Assembly: GCF_022701255.1 (NCBI RefSeq)
Contig: NZ_CP031705.1
Location: 248,001 to 312,000, forward strand
DNA: 64,000 nt
Direction: 5' to 3'
From: Microcoleus vaginatus HSN003
Lineage (GTDB): Bacteria; Cyanobacteriota; Cyanobacteriia; Cyanobacteriales; Microcoleaceae
This document shows, one piece after another, positions 19,161 through 27,556 of the stretch (position 1 is its first letter; each line of letters begins with the position of its first letter). The notes beneath the pieces are model-generated. The model was not told the DNA's origin, ran no database searches, and saw only the letters and a list, made by a program, of their open reading frames with translations. Position numbers and translations under genes: made by a program.

Positions 19161-19437
19161 TTTTGTGAGGATTTTTTTTAGTTTAACGGCTGATCCAGGC
19201 AGATGAGCGCTGATTAACGCAGATTATTTGATGTTTGTTGAGTTGGGGATCTGATAACATTGTCAGTCGAGCTTAACATATCGAAAAAGGTAAATAGGTT
19301 ATCGGAAAAAAACCGCATAGAAAATCGTAAATTGTAGGCTCGCGTTTAGTTATAGTCTATGGTAGCAGCGAGTTTAATACTACCAAACCCCCCCTCTCCC
19401 CATGTTATATTTATTTGTACCAACTGACTTATAAATC

Positions 19438-19772
19438 ATGAAAGGTAAACAAGTATTGTTGACTGGCGGGATGGGGGGATTGTGACTGTGGGTGCGCGTG
19501 GGGGTGAACAGCCGATTGGACAATTGGTGGCTTACTGTGCTGCTAAAGCTGGAGTGGTGGCGCTCACAAAGGCGATCGCACATGAAACAAAAGATACTAA
19601 TATCACTGCTAATACTGTCCTCCCCCGTGTGATTGATACTCCGACAAATAGATCCGCAATGGGTTCGGAAAAGGCTCACTAATGGGTGAAACCTGAATCT
19701 CTAGCTCAAGTAATTTACTTTTTTTGTTCGGAATCTGCCAAAGATGTTCGCGGCGTCATTATTTGGGTGTAG
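19438..19772 (+). pseudogene. Short-chain dehydrogenase/reductase remnant
   Basis: An ATG start (MKGKQVLLTGGMGG) preserves the beginning of the Rossmann NAD(P) motif, but the central third is deleted and the frame shifts. The next readable part is IVTVGARGGEQPIGQLVAYCAAKAGVVALTK. This holds the Tyr-x3-Lys catalytic motif (YCAAK) of SDR enzymes. A stop follows at GSEKAH, and then family C-terminal sequence in the same frame (WVKPESLAQVIYFFCSESAKDVRGVII). The gene is clearly broken. It lies just upstream of the SpoIIE-type phosphatase gene. Confidence 0.85.
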
Positions 19773-19832
19773 GGCAGCATTTGAAAAGTTAATCCACCTA
19801 CTGTAAACCCCCCGCTGGGAGTGTTTTTAACA

Positions 19833-21974
19833 ATGGTTTCTGAAAAAACTGCGATCGTCTCCAGATCGGGCAAATTCCGTCTCCGCAATGTCTTGGTAGT
19901 GCCCTTTGTTCTCCAAATTTTGGCTGCTGTTGGCTGCGTTGGCTATCTCTCTTACAGAAACGGAGAGCAGATAGTCAACGATATTGTTAGTCAGTTGCGG
20001 CAGGAAGTGAGTGCGAGAGTTTACGAACGTGTCCAAACCTATCTGGAAGCTCCGCCACTGGTGAATCAGATCAATCAGGATGCTGTACCTTTGGGGGTGT
20101 TGAACTTTGACGATTTAGAGCAAGCTCGACCCTATTTTTGGAAACAAGTTCTGCAATTTAAATCGATCGGTTACGCGGGAATTGCCAACGAAAAAGGTCA
20201 GTACCTGCGTGTGGGTTGGGTAAATCGGCTGGTTCGACTTGAACAACCTCAGCTTGCCCAGCAACTGATTCCCGGGGGTGGCGACTTGATATATTACAAC
20301 CTTGACGCTGATGGAAACCCCACAACAATTGACAAAACCACACCCAATTATGACGTTCGCACGCGCCCTTTTTACAGAGTTGTTGTTGAGAAGAAACAGG
20401 CAGCTTGGAGTGAAGTTTATATTAATTTTGGTTACGGTACACTGCAAATTAATGCGAGTCTACCCTATTACGATCCCAAAGGCCAACTAATTGGCGTCCT
20501 GACTTGCCAGATGGGACTAGATCAAATTCGCCACTTTCTACAAACCTTAAGGGTGGGTAATTCCGGTCAAGTATTTATCATTGAACCCCAGGGTGAGTTA
20601 ATAGCCACCTCGGTTAAAGAACAGCCTCTTTCGGTGGGAACAGGCCCAAATACAAAGCGAATCAAAGCACAGGAAAGCAGCAACCCATTGATGCGTCAAA
20701 GTGTGGTTTATCTGCTCGATCGCTTCAAGCGTTTGGAAGACATCCATCAAACTATTCAACTTGACTTTAAGCTCAACGGTGAGCGGCAATTTATCCAAGT
20801 TTCTCCGCTAACTGACAAGTACGGTCTCAATTGGCTGATTGTAGTAGTAGTTCCTGAAGCGGAGTTTATGGCGCAAATTTATGCTAACACTCGCCAGACC
20901 ATTTTGCTGTGTATTGTGGCTCTCATTGTCTCTGTTGGAGTGGGTATTTTCACCGCTAGCTGGATTACTCGCCCCCTGAAGCAAATTGCTCAAGCTTCAG
21001 AATATCTAGCAGGTGGTGCTCTTAACCAAAACGTTGATTCCAGTCGAATTTGGGAAATAGAAACATTAACAAATTCCTTTAACAGCATGGCGAGACAACT
21101 GCAAGAATCCTTTGAAACGCTAGAAGATAAAGTCAAAGAACGTACCTCTGAACTCGCTACAGCCACCAAACAAATTGCTGCTCTCAACCAGCGCCTGAAA
21201 GCGGAAAACCTCCGCATGAGCTCCGAGCTCGATATGCTCAAACAAATGCAGCAGTTGATTCTGCCAAAACCTGCTGAACTTGCAGCCATTGAAGATTTAG
21301 ATATTGCCGGATTTATGGAGCCAGCCTCGGAAGTAGGCGGTGATTACTACGACGTACTTTGTACTAACGGGGTTGTCACGATTTGCATTGGTGATGTCAC
21401 CGGACACGGATTAGAAAGCGGCATTTTGATGGTGATGACTCAAGCGGCTGTTCGCACTCTTCAGGAAATGCAAGAATCCAACCCGGTGCGCTTTTTAGAT
21501 ACCCTCAACCGCACTATTTATAAAAATGTCCAGCGCATGAACTCCGACAAAAATATGACACTAGCTTTGCTCCACTACGCCGATCGCACAATTAGTATCA
21601 GCGGTCAACACGAGGAAACTCTTGTGGTCAGGAAAGGGGGTCAAATCCAGCGGATAGACACCATAAATTTAGGATTTCCGCTCGCATTAGATGAGGATAT
21701 TTCCGATTGGATTAGCCATGTTTTAGTAGACTTAGAACCTGGGGACGGGGTGGTGCTTTATACTGACGGCATCCCCGAAGCTAGAAATATGCACAAAAAA
21801 TTCTACGGTATCGAAAGACTCTGTGAAGTGGTTTCTCAAAACTGGCATTTGAGCGCCGAACAAATCAAGGAAGCCACCATCAATGATTTGCGAAACTTTA
21901 TTGGAGAACAAAAGGTATTTGATGATATTACTTTGCTCGTATTGAAGCAACAGGGAAATATTGTGCATAATTGA
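19833..21974 (+). CDS. Cache-HAMP sensor with SpoIIE-type PP2C phosphatase
   Basis: This is a 713-residue membrane receptor. The first helix (LVVPFVLQILAAVGCVGYLSY) is followed by a large extracytoplasmic Cache-type sensor (about residues 45-340). Then come a second helix (ILLCIVALIVSVGVGIFTASW), a HAMP domain, a coiled coil and a SpoIIE/RsbU-like phosphatase (about 480-710, with SEVGGDYYDVL, IGDVTGHGLESG, YTDGIPEAR and FDDITLLVL metal-binding motifs). Such phosphatases dephosphorylate STAS anti-anti-sigma proteins. A STAS protein and an anti-sigma-type kinase are encoded just downstream, so this is likely the input of a partner-switching set like the icfG cluster of Synechocystis. The ATG at 19833 is preferred over GTG 19821 because GGGAG lies upstream and the basic start MVSEKTAIVSRSGKFR fits. 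Confidence 0.93.
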   Translation: MVSEKTAIVSRSGKFRLRNVLVVPFVLQILAAVGCVGYLSYRNGEQIVNDIVSQLRQEVSARVYERVQTYLEAPPLVNQINQDAVPLGVLNFDDLEQARPYFWKQVLQFKSIGYAGIANEKGQYLRVGWVNRLVRLEQPQLAQQLIPGGGDLIYYNLDADGNPTTIDKTTPNYDVRTRPFYRVVVEKKQAAWSEVYINFGYGTLQINASLPYYDPKGQLIGVLTCQMGLDQIRHFLQTLRVGNSGQVFIIEPQGELIATSVKEQPLSVGTGPNTKRIKAQESSNPLMRQSVVYLLDRFKRLEDIHQTIQLDFKLNGERQFIQVSPLTDKYGLNWLIVVVVPEAEFMAQIYANTRQTILLCIVALIVSVGVGIFTASWITRPLKQIAQASEYLAGGALNQNVDSSRIWEIETLTNSFNSMARQLQESFETLEDKVKERTSELATATKQIAALNQRLKAENLRMSSELDMLKQMQQLILPKPAELAAIEDLDIAGFMEPASEVGGDYYDVLCTNGVVTICIGDVTGHGLESGILMVMTQAAVRTLQEMQESNPVRFLDTLNRTIYKNVQRMNSDKNMTLALLHYADRTISISGQHEETLVVRKGGQIQRIDTINLGFPLALDEDISDWISHVLVDLEPGDGVVLYTDGIPEARNMHKKFYGIERLCEVVSQNWHLSAEQIKEATINDLRNFIGEQKVFDDITLLVLKQQGNIVHN

Positions 21975-22133
21975 TGAGTGACGGTCGTCAATCCGCTTTC
22001 TACGAGGAATCTTGGATTTAGTGGTCCAGCATCGAAGCAGAAACAGGATTTGGAGTTCCGCGCCTGTAAGTTATAATAATTTACAGCGAGGAAGTCAAAC
22101 AATTTTGCGCTTCCAGATTCGGAAGTATAAATT

Positions 22134-23369
22134 ATGAAACCACAAATAAAGTTAGCGCCCTCTAAATCTCCAGAAGAACTCTATACCCAGCTACAGGAGT
22201 TGAGCGAAAAACTTGAGGAAGTCGAAGATGAAAAAAATAGCTATGAAACCTTAGTAGAAATTATCACCCAACACTCCACGGATCTGGAAAACCAGATCCG
22301 TCATAAAAATCGAGAGATGCAGACTTACATCGAGCAGGTAAAAAAGGTTATAGATGCAGCTATTGCTGTGAAAAACAACAGCTTTGAACCCGAGATATTG
22401 TCAGAAGTGGCAGCGCGCAGTGATGCGCTGGGAGAACTGGCACAGGTATTCTCGCATATGGTGCAAACGGTGAAAGCGCGGGAACAAGAATTAGAGAAAC
22501 TTTTGCAGGCTTACGGACGTTTTGTTCCCGATGAATTTCTCCAATTTCTCGGCAAGCAGAGCATTGTTGATTTCCAGCTTGGAGATCACGTGAGCAAAGA
22601 GATGGCAATTATGTTTTCTGATATGCGTTCCTCCACCACGATGGCGGAGCAAATGACTCCTCAAGAAAACTTTGACTTCATCAATAACTATTTACAGCAA
22701 ATTAGTCCCGAAATTCGTAAGCACAACGGTTTTATTGTCAAGTATATTGGAGATGGAGTCATGGCAGTTTTTCCTGATGGCGTTGATGATGCTATTCAGG
22801 CAGGAATTGTGAAATTGGAGCAGTTGCAGAAATACAATCAAAGCCGTAAAATAAATGGGGATATACCGCTGAAGATTGGCATTGGTATCCATGTGGGTGA
22901 TACGATGGTTGGGATTATTGGAGACGCAAATCGGATGCAAGCAGATGCGCTCTCTGATCATGTCAATCTCACCGCTCGTCTGGAAGGTTTGACTAAGTAT
23001 TATGGCGTATCTTTATTAATTTCTGGAGATGTGGTGCAACGTTTGAGTCAACCCCAAAAGTATCATATCCGTTTTTTGGATCGGGCTATTGTCAAAGGTA
23101 GACAAGAAGCCATTACAGTTTGTGAGGTGTTAGATGTTGAAGTAGAACCAGTGCGATCGCTCAAAATTCAAACTTTGCCTATATTTGAGGAGGGACTCCA
23201 ACAATATTGTCAGGGAAATTTTGCTAACGCCCTAGTTTGTTTTGAACAGATAGTGGCGCTAAATCCAGATGACAAGCCCAGTCAACTTTACCTAAAACGA
23301 ATCCAATCGCTGTTAGAAAATAGTATTCCTGCTAACTGGAATGGCGTGTGGAAATTCACCCAAAAGTGA
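22134..23369 (+). CDS. Class III nucleotidyl cyclase with coiled coil and TPR-like tail
   Basis: The 411-residue soluble protein has an N-terminal coiled coil (about 10-80) and a HAMP-like or linker region with the FVPDEFLQFLGK motif common before cyanobacterial cyclase domains. The cyclase domain spans about residues 150-340, with metal Asp residues in IMFSDMRSSTT and KYIGDGVMAVF and Asn/Arg in VNLTARLEG. A short TPR-like tail follows (GNFANALVCFEQIVALNPDD). The selecting Lys is present (VKYIGD), but the second substrate-selecting position reads ADALSD, without the usual Asp or Thr, so substrate preference is uncertain. The gene sits between the SpoIIE phosphatase and the anti-sigma-type gene on the same strand, 31 bases before the latter, so it belongs to that operon. 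Confidence 0.9.
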   Translation: MKPQIKLAPSKSPEELYTQLQELSEKLEEVEDEKNSYETLVEIITQHSTDLENQIRHKNREMQTYIEQVKKVIDAAIAVKNNSFEPEILSEVAARSDALGELAQVFSHMVQTVKAREQELEKLLQAYGRFVPDEFLQFLGKQSIVDFQLGDHVSKEMAIMFSDMRSSTTMAEQMTPQENFDFINNYLQQISPEIRKHNGFIVKYIGDGVMAVFPDGVDDAIQAGIVKLEQLQKYNQSRKINGDIPLKIGIGIHVGDTMVGIIGDANRMQADALSDHVNLTARLEGLTKYYGVSLLISGDVVQRLSQPQKYHIRFLDRAIVKGRQEAITVCEVLDVEVEPVRSLKIQTLPIFEEGLQQYCQGNFANALVCFEQIVALNPDDKPSQLYLKRIQSLLENSIPANWNGVWKFTQK

Positions 23370-23400
23370 CATTAATACATCAATTGGAGGGAGAGAAATC

Positions 23401-24009
23401 ATGACATCTGGAAGCTTAAAAACAATGACACAAATTTTTGGAGAATTCATTGAAGAATTTCCTCCTGAACACGACTCCCTAGAACTTACATTTACCCCCA
23501 GTTCTCGCCCCATCAAGCAGCGCTGGCGCAACAACCGGCTTTCTGCTCATTTTGTAGCCGATTATTTGTCTAGCTTTCTACCGGTGGATGAGGAGGATGC
23601 TAGCAGCGAGAAACGGATAAAAGAAAGCAAGGGAGCTGTGAGCTACGTAGCCAACGAACTGTTAGAAAATGCGATAAAATTTAATAACGATGATACCAAT
23701 TACAAGGTCAGGTTTGGCATACATTTTATTGGTGAAACAGATGTGACGGCGGTAATTTTTGCCAGTAATAGTGTCAATCCACAAGGGGCAAATAAGCTGA
23801 AGGAGTTTATTGAAGAAATTATGGCTGCCGATCCTAATGAACTTTATTTGCAGCAGCTTGAAAAGAATGCGGAATCGGAAAGTGACACATCGGGATTGGG
23901 ATTGCTGACGATGATTAATGACTATTCAGCTAAGATAGGTTGGAAATTCGATCGCTGGCAAGATAGTGATACCATCATTGTTACGACTGTAGTTCAAATT
24001 AAGGTCTAG
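23401..24009 (+). CDS. Anti-sigma-type ATP-binding protein (slr1859-like)
   Basis: The 202-residue protein resembles the anti-sigma/serine-kinase component of cyanobacterial partner switches. A GHKL-type N box (VSYVANELLENAIKFN) and a glycine-rich segment (DTSGLGLLTMINDY) mark an ATP-binding fold. In known systems such a protein phosphorylates the STAS partner and the SpoIIE phosphatase reverses this. Both partners are encoded alongside. The ATG at 23401 has GGAGGGAGAG just upstream and is chosen over a start 60 bases earlier that overlaps the cyclase gene. The assignment to the Synechocystis slr1859 type is from recognition of the family pattern. Confidence 0.85.
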   Translation: MTSGSLKTMTQIFGEFIEEFPPEHDSLELTFTPSSRPIKQRWRNNRLSAHFVADYLSSFLPVDEEDASSEKRIKESKGAVSYVANELLENAIKFNNDDTNYKVRFGIHFIGETDVTAVIFASNSVNPQGANKLKEFIEEIMAADPNELYLQQLEKNAESESDTSGLGLLTMINDYSAKIGWKFDRWQDSDTIIVTTVVQIKV

Positions 24010-24075
24010 TTTCTAGCGTTTCAATATTTACTCTCTTGTGCGATCGCAATATTTTAGTCAGGAAACAAAATCACA

Positions 24076-24429
24076 ATGGCCATTCAAGAAATTAAAGGTG
24101 AAGATTACAGCATTCACTACGATCCAGAATCAGTCACAGTCACTTTCCAAGGCGAACTCAGCCTGAGCGGCCCTCCAGAGTATGCACCAATAGTCGAATT
24201 GTTAGATGAGGTCGCTAATGGGGAACCTCCTACTATTACCTTGAACCTACAACAATTGGAATTTGTTAACAGTTCTGGTATCAGTATGCTGTCTAAATTT
24301 GTTATTAGTATCCGGAAAAAGAAAACGATTCAACTTGTGGTATTGGGTTCAAATGATATTCCTTGGCAACAGAAATCTCTCAGAAATTTAGAAAAGCTGT
24401 TGCCAACTTTGAAGCTCGAATTAGCATAG
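24076..24429 (+). CDS. STAS-domain anti-sigma factor antagonist
   Basis: The 117-residue single-domain protein matches the STAS fold. The key motif is LEFVNSSGISMLSKFVI, where one of the paired Ser residues is the expected phosphorylation site. It should switch between phosphorylated (inactive) and dephosphorylated (active, binding the anti-sigma protein) forms. It ends a four-gene set (SpoIIE phosphatase, cyclase, anti-sigma-type ATPase, STAS) on one strand, equivalent in content to the icfG cluster (slr1856-slr1861 region) of Synechocystis plus an added cyclase. The output target is not visible here. Confidence 0.9.
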   Translation: MAIQEIKGEDYSIHYDPESVTVTFQGELSLSGPPEYAPIVELLDEVANGEPPTITLNLQQLEFVNSSGISMLSKFVISIRKKKTIQLVVLGSNDIPWQQKSLRNLEKLLPTLKLELA

Positions 24430-24452
24430 GGTATCTGTAAATTTTAATTAAA

Positions 24453-24587
24453 GTTAACACAGGCGGGACGCCCGTGCCACACACAGTTAACACAGGCGGG
24501 ACGCCCGTGCCCCACACAGTTAACACAGGCGGGACGCCCGTGGCACAGTTAACACAGGCGGGACGCCCGTGCCACACACAGTTAACA
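24453..24587. repeat. Four tandem GTTAACACAGGCGGGACGCCCGT units
   Basis: Four copies of a roughly 33-base unit are arranged head to tail. Each has the internal palindrome CAGGCGGGACGCCCGTG and a variable CCACACA spacer, and the array ends in GTTAACA. It lies between two convergent genes (STAS and the histidine kinase), where it could act as a terminator or simply be a dispersed-repeat expansion. It is not CRISPR: units are contiguous with no unique spacers. Confidence 0.9.
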
Positions 24588-24616
24588 TAAAGAAAATTGG
24601 ATGATTAGTAAATTGC

Positions 24617-26035
24617 TTAAGTTTGGTGGATCGGGAGTTCAATGATAAACTCGGTTCCCTTGCCGGGCTCCGACTCGCACCGAAGCGAGCCTCGGTGATT
24701 TTCTACTAAGATTTTGTAGACAATAGACAATCCTAAACCAGTACCTTTACCAATTTTTTTGGTGGTGAAAAACTGCTCGAACATTCGCTCTTTTATCTGT
24801 GGTGTCATTCCGGTTCCCGTGTCAGCAATCCGCACTCTCACGCGCTCTGGCCCTGCTAATTCTGTGGTGATCGAAATTTTTAGCGCAGCATAGGGCTGAT
24901 TTTGTGATACCTCGTCCAAAGCATCGATCGCGTTGGTAATTAGATTCATAAATACTTGATTTAGCTGTCCTGAATAACACTCTACAGGAGGCAACTTTCC
25001 ATAATTTTTAACTACTTGAATGTCGCGACGGTCTATTTGAGAATTGAGACGGTTTCGCAAAATTAACACGGTGCTGTCAATGCTGTCGTGCAAATCGCAC
25101 ATGGTCATGTTACTGTTATCGGTTCGCGAAAAGTTGCCCATAGATTTGACAATTTCGCGAATGCGATTAGAACCCATTTGCATGGAAGAGATAACTTTAG
25201 GCAAGTCTTCAACTAGAAAACCAAGATCTATCTCTTCGACTTTCGCTGTGATGTCGGGACAGGGATTGGGATAGCATTTTTGATAGAGACACAGCAGGTG
25301 CAACAAATCTTGAGTATAAATTGCGGCATGGCTCAAGTTGCCGTAAATAAAACTAACTGGGTTATTAATTTCGTGGACGATACTAGCCATTAGCGCCCCC
25401 AGCGAAGACATTTTTTCGCTGTGGAGGAGTTGAGCTTGAGTTTGTTTTAGTTCGCAAAGTGCGCGATCGATCTCGGCCGCTTGAGCTTCTGCTTTCGCGG
25501 TAGCAGCACAACTTTCTTGATAAAGTTCAACCTGTTTAAGGTCGATTTCAAATTGTTCGATTTCGCTTTCTTGCTGGTATTGACTCACCACGGCATCGAA
25601 AGCTTCTAGCAATTCGCCGCCCGCTGCTTCGATAATGTACAGCAGATGGGGATTTTCCAGCATGAGTTCGGCATCGGGAACTTGCAGCAATGCTTTTATT
25701 CGATCGATATATTGGCGGACTTGTTTGTCTAGATACAGTGGCGCCTCAAAATACAGTGCCTTGACGGTGGCTGAAGGGGGACTCACTAAGTTGATGCGGC
25801 TGTCAGTATTAATTAAGTCGCGGTGCGATTTTTCCATAAGCTCGATCGCCTCTAACAAATTCCCCCGCAGTTTGGCTCTTTCTACCCCATTCTGAGAGCA
25901 AACTAACCTCATGCAAAAAAAAGCCGTGCGTTGGGAAAGCATTCGCTGACGGCCACTGATATTAATTACCGCAGCACTAATTTTTCTGGCTGTCGTAATT
26001 TCTTCCAGATTAAAGTAGTTGCTCAGTGCTGCCAT
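24617..26035 (-). CDS. Histidine kinase with NarX/PilJ-type sensor helix
   Basis: The protein has 472 residues from ATG 26035. The frame is open to 26098, but only the inner ATG has a G-rich ribosome site. The N-terminus contains INISGRQRMLSQRTAFF, the signature of the type IV pili methyl-accepting/NarX-like sensor domain (about residues 10-170). No membrane helix is visible, so it should be cytosolic. A coiled coil leads to the kinase core with phospho-acceptor His221 in IVHEINNPVSFIYGNL, an N box (NQVFMNLITNAIDAL), ADTGTGM and GKGTGLGLSIV. The core is strikingly similar to the ethylene-receptor-like kinase at 10811, so the two are paralogues. It faces the STAS gene across a repeat array. 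No receiver gene lies beside it. Confidence 0.9.
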   Translation of the reverse strand: MAALSNYFNLEEITTARKISAAVINISGRQRMLSQRTAFFCMRLVCSQNGVERAKLRGNLLEAIELMEKSHRDLINTDSRINLVSPPSATVKALYFEAPLYLDKQVRQYIDRIKALLQVPDAELMLENPHLLYIIEAAGGELLEAFDAVVSQYQQESEIEQFEIDLKQVELYQESCAATAKAEAQAAEIDRALCELKQTQAQLLHSEKMSSLGALMASIVHEINNPVSFIYGNLSHAAIYTQDLLHLLCLYQKCYPNPCPDITAKVEEIDLGFLVEDLPKVISSMQMGSNRIREIVKSMGNFSRTDNSNMTMCDLHDSIDSTVLILRNRLNSQIDRRDIQVVKNYGKLPPVECYSGQLNQVFMNLITNAIDALDEVSQNQPYAALKISITTELAGPERVRVRIADTGTGMTPQIKERMFEQFFTTKKIGKGTGLGLSIVYKILVENHRGSLRCESEPGKGTEFIIELPIHQT

Positions 26036-26228
26036 TGGTAATACCCCCGACTCAATTAAATGTCTGTAGCTCCTGCTGACACAAGATTTAAGAGCCATAA
26101 AAAAACATTGTACAATACACTAAGCAATATATTCTGTATTTCTTACTAAAGTAGTATACTAAAATACAATAATTTTCAATTAGTAGTCTATCACAATTTT
26201 TATGAGTCGGCTTCTTGCACCGTTTTTC

Positions 26229-27059
26229 TTAATCATTCAAAAATTTACAAATCAACTTCGCCATAACTTGAGCTTGAGTTTGTGGCAACCCGTGAGCAGC
26301 ATTAGGAATAATTGCTAACTCGGCCCCCGGTATCTCATTAGCGTAGGTTTCACAGTGCCATAAAGGAATTGTTTCGTCACTATCTGCTGCGATGACTAAG
26401 GTAGGAATTTGCAATTTGTGAATTTCTTTTTCTACTGTATCAACTGCGTCTTCTGGCCGCATCCGGCTCATTAAAAATGACCTTGCTACTGGTTGAGACA
26501 TTAACTCGCGTCGCCACCCGGAAATTTGCTGCAATTTATCACTTTTTCCAGCTAAACTAGCAAAAGGTTTTGCCAACTGCAAGGCCCAATCCACGGCTGG
26601 AGTTTTCCACAACAGGGGCCGCAAAGCATCATATTGACCACAAAAACTATCGTCCCGAATTCCCGCTGGTGCTGCTAATACTAAACTGCTCACAGAAGTA
26701 GGATATTTTAGAGAATATGCAGATGCTACCCAACCGCCAAAAGAATGTCCGATAATGCAGCAGGGTTCGATATTTAGTTGTTCTACAACTTGCCGCACAA
26801 AAGCAACTTCTACAGCTACGTCATAGCGGATTTCTGGTTTGCTGGATTCTCCAAAACCTAACATATCTAAACTGATGCACCGAAACTGAGATTGCAATAA
26901 CTCAATTAATGGCAGCCAGCAAGTCTTTTCTCCGAAGAAACCGTGCAGCATCAATAAGGGTGTGCCGCACCCGATGTCGAGGTAGGCTGCTGTTTGAGTG
27001 GTGCTATTGACAAATGTACTTAAGGTGTGCTTTTGTCCTACAACTGCTTGAGACTGCAT
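26229..27059 (-). CDS. Alpha/beta-fold hydrolase
   Basis: The 276-residue protein has the alpha/beta hydrolase layout. The oxyanion-hole region is LLMLHGFFGEKTCW, the nucleophile elbow is GHSFGGW (Ser), the acid is likely the Asp in VIAADSDETIP, and the His is in NAAHGLPQ near the C-terminus. All three catalytic positions are present. A helical cap lies between strands 6 and 7. Substrates of this broad family cannot be predicted. ATG 27059 (MQSQAVVGQ) is chosen over ATG 27089, because the upstream ten residues look unlike a protein start. Confidence 0.88.
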   Translation of the reverse strand: MQSQAVVGQKHTLSTFVNSTTQTAAYLDIGCGTPLLMLHGFFGEKTCWLPLIELLQSQFRCISLDMLGFGESSKPEIRYDVAVEVAFVRQVVEQLNIEPCCIIGHSFGGWVASAYSLKYPTSVSSLVLAAPAGIRDDSFCGQYDALRPLLWKTPAVDWALQLAKPFASLAGKSDKLQQISGWRRELMSQPVARSFLMSRMRPEDAVDTVEKEIHKLQIPTLVIAADSDETIPLWHCETYANEIPGAELAIIPNAAHGLPQTQAQVMAKLICKFLND

Positions 27060-27217
27060 GGGGATCGACTTCTGATAGGTAAGGTACATTTGTAAACTAT
27101 TGTAACAAAAGAGCAGTCCAAAGGTTAAAGTTCATTACGGAGTACACAATTAGAAATAGACCATGATATTCTCTATGATTATTAGAAAATACTGCCAACT
27201 CAAAGCAGGAGAACACT

Positions 27218-27418
27218 TTGAACTCTACTTTAAAACAGTACCCGGCTTGCTCTCTTCGCGAAGATGTCAGTGAGTACGTAGCACACCTACAGCTTCACAT
27301 GACGTTACAAGCTCGCAACTTGCTCCCTACCATTACTACCGCTAAGGACAGTCGCGAACAACTGTTGCAGCAGACTCAGGCTCATTTTGAGAAACGAGTT
27401 TCTCGACAAACTCTTTAA
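27218..27418 (+). CDS. Small conserved-type hypothetical protein (66 aa)
   Basis: A TTG start at 27218 is preceded by AGGAG at a good distance. The product is a soluble, helical 66-residue protein (SEYVAHLQLHMTLQARNLL, REQLLQQTQAHFEKRVSR) with no known domain. A strong hairpin terminator at 27486 follows, which supports a real transcription unit. Its function is unknown. The main doubt is the unusual start codon. Confidence 0.6.
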   Translation: MNSTLKQYPACSLREDVSEYVAHLQLHMTLQARNLLPTITTAKDSREQLLQQTQAHFEKRVSRQTL

Positions 27419-27485
27419 ACAAATTTTCGGTTTCCCCAATTTACGATCGCCCGCGATCGAAACTTTCCCAAATTTCAGCATCCCA

Positions 27486-27521
27486 GAAACCCGGTAGCCT
27501 CAAAAATACCGGGTTTCTTTT
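27486..27521 (+). terminator. Rho-independent terminator after the 66-aa gene
   Basis: GAAACCCGGTA pairs perfectly with TACCGGGTTTC (11 bp) around a 10-base loop, followed by TTTTC. It lies 68 bases after the stop at 27418 and reads in the plus direction. Confidence 0.8.
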
Positions 27522-27556
27522 CGGCTAATTAGGCAGGGGGCCGGGTTTTGGGTAAT

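Noticed and set aside
24453..24587. CRISPR array
   Set aside because: Units follow each other without unique spacers and no cas gene is in the window. The same argument applies to 43459-43710.
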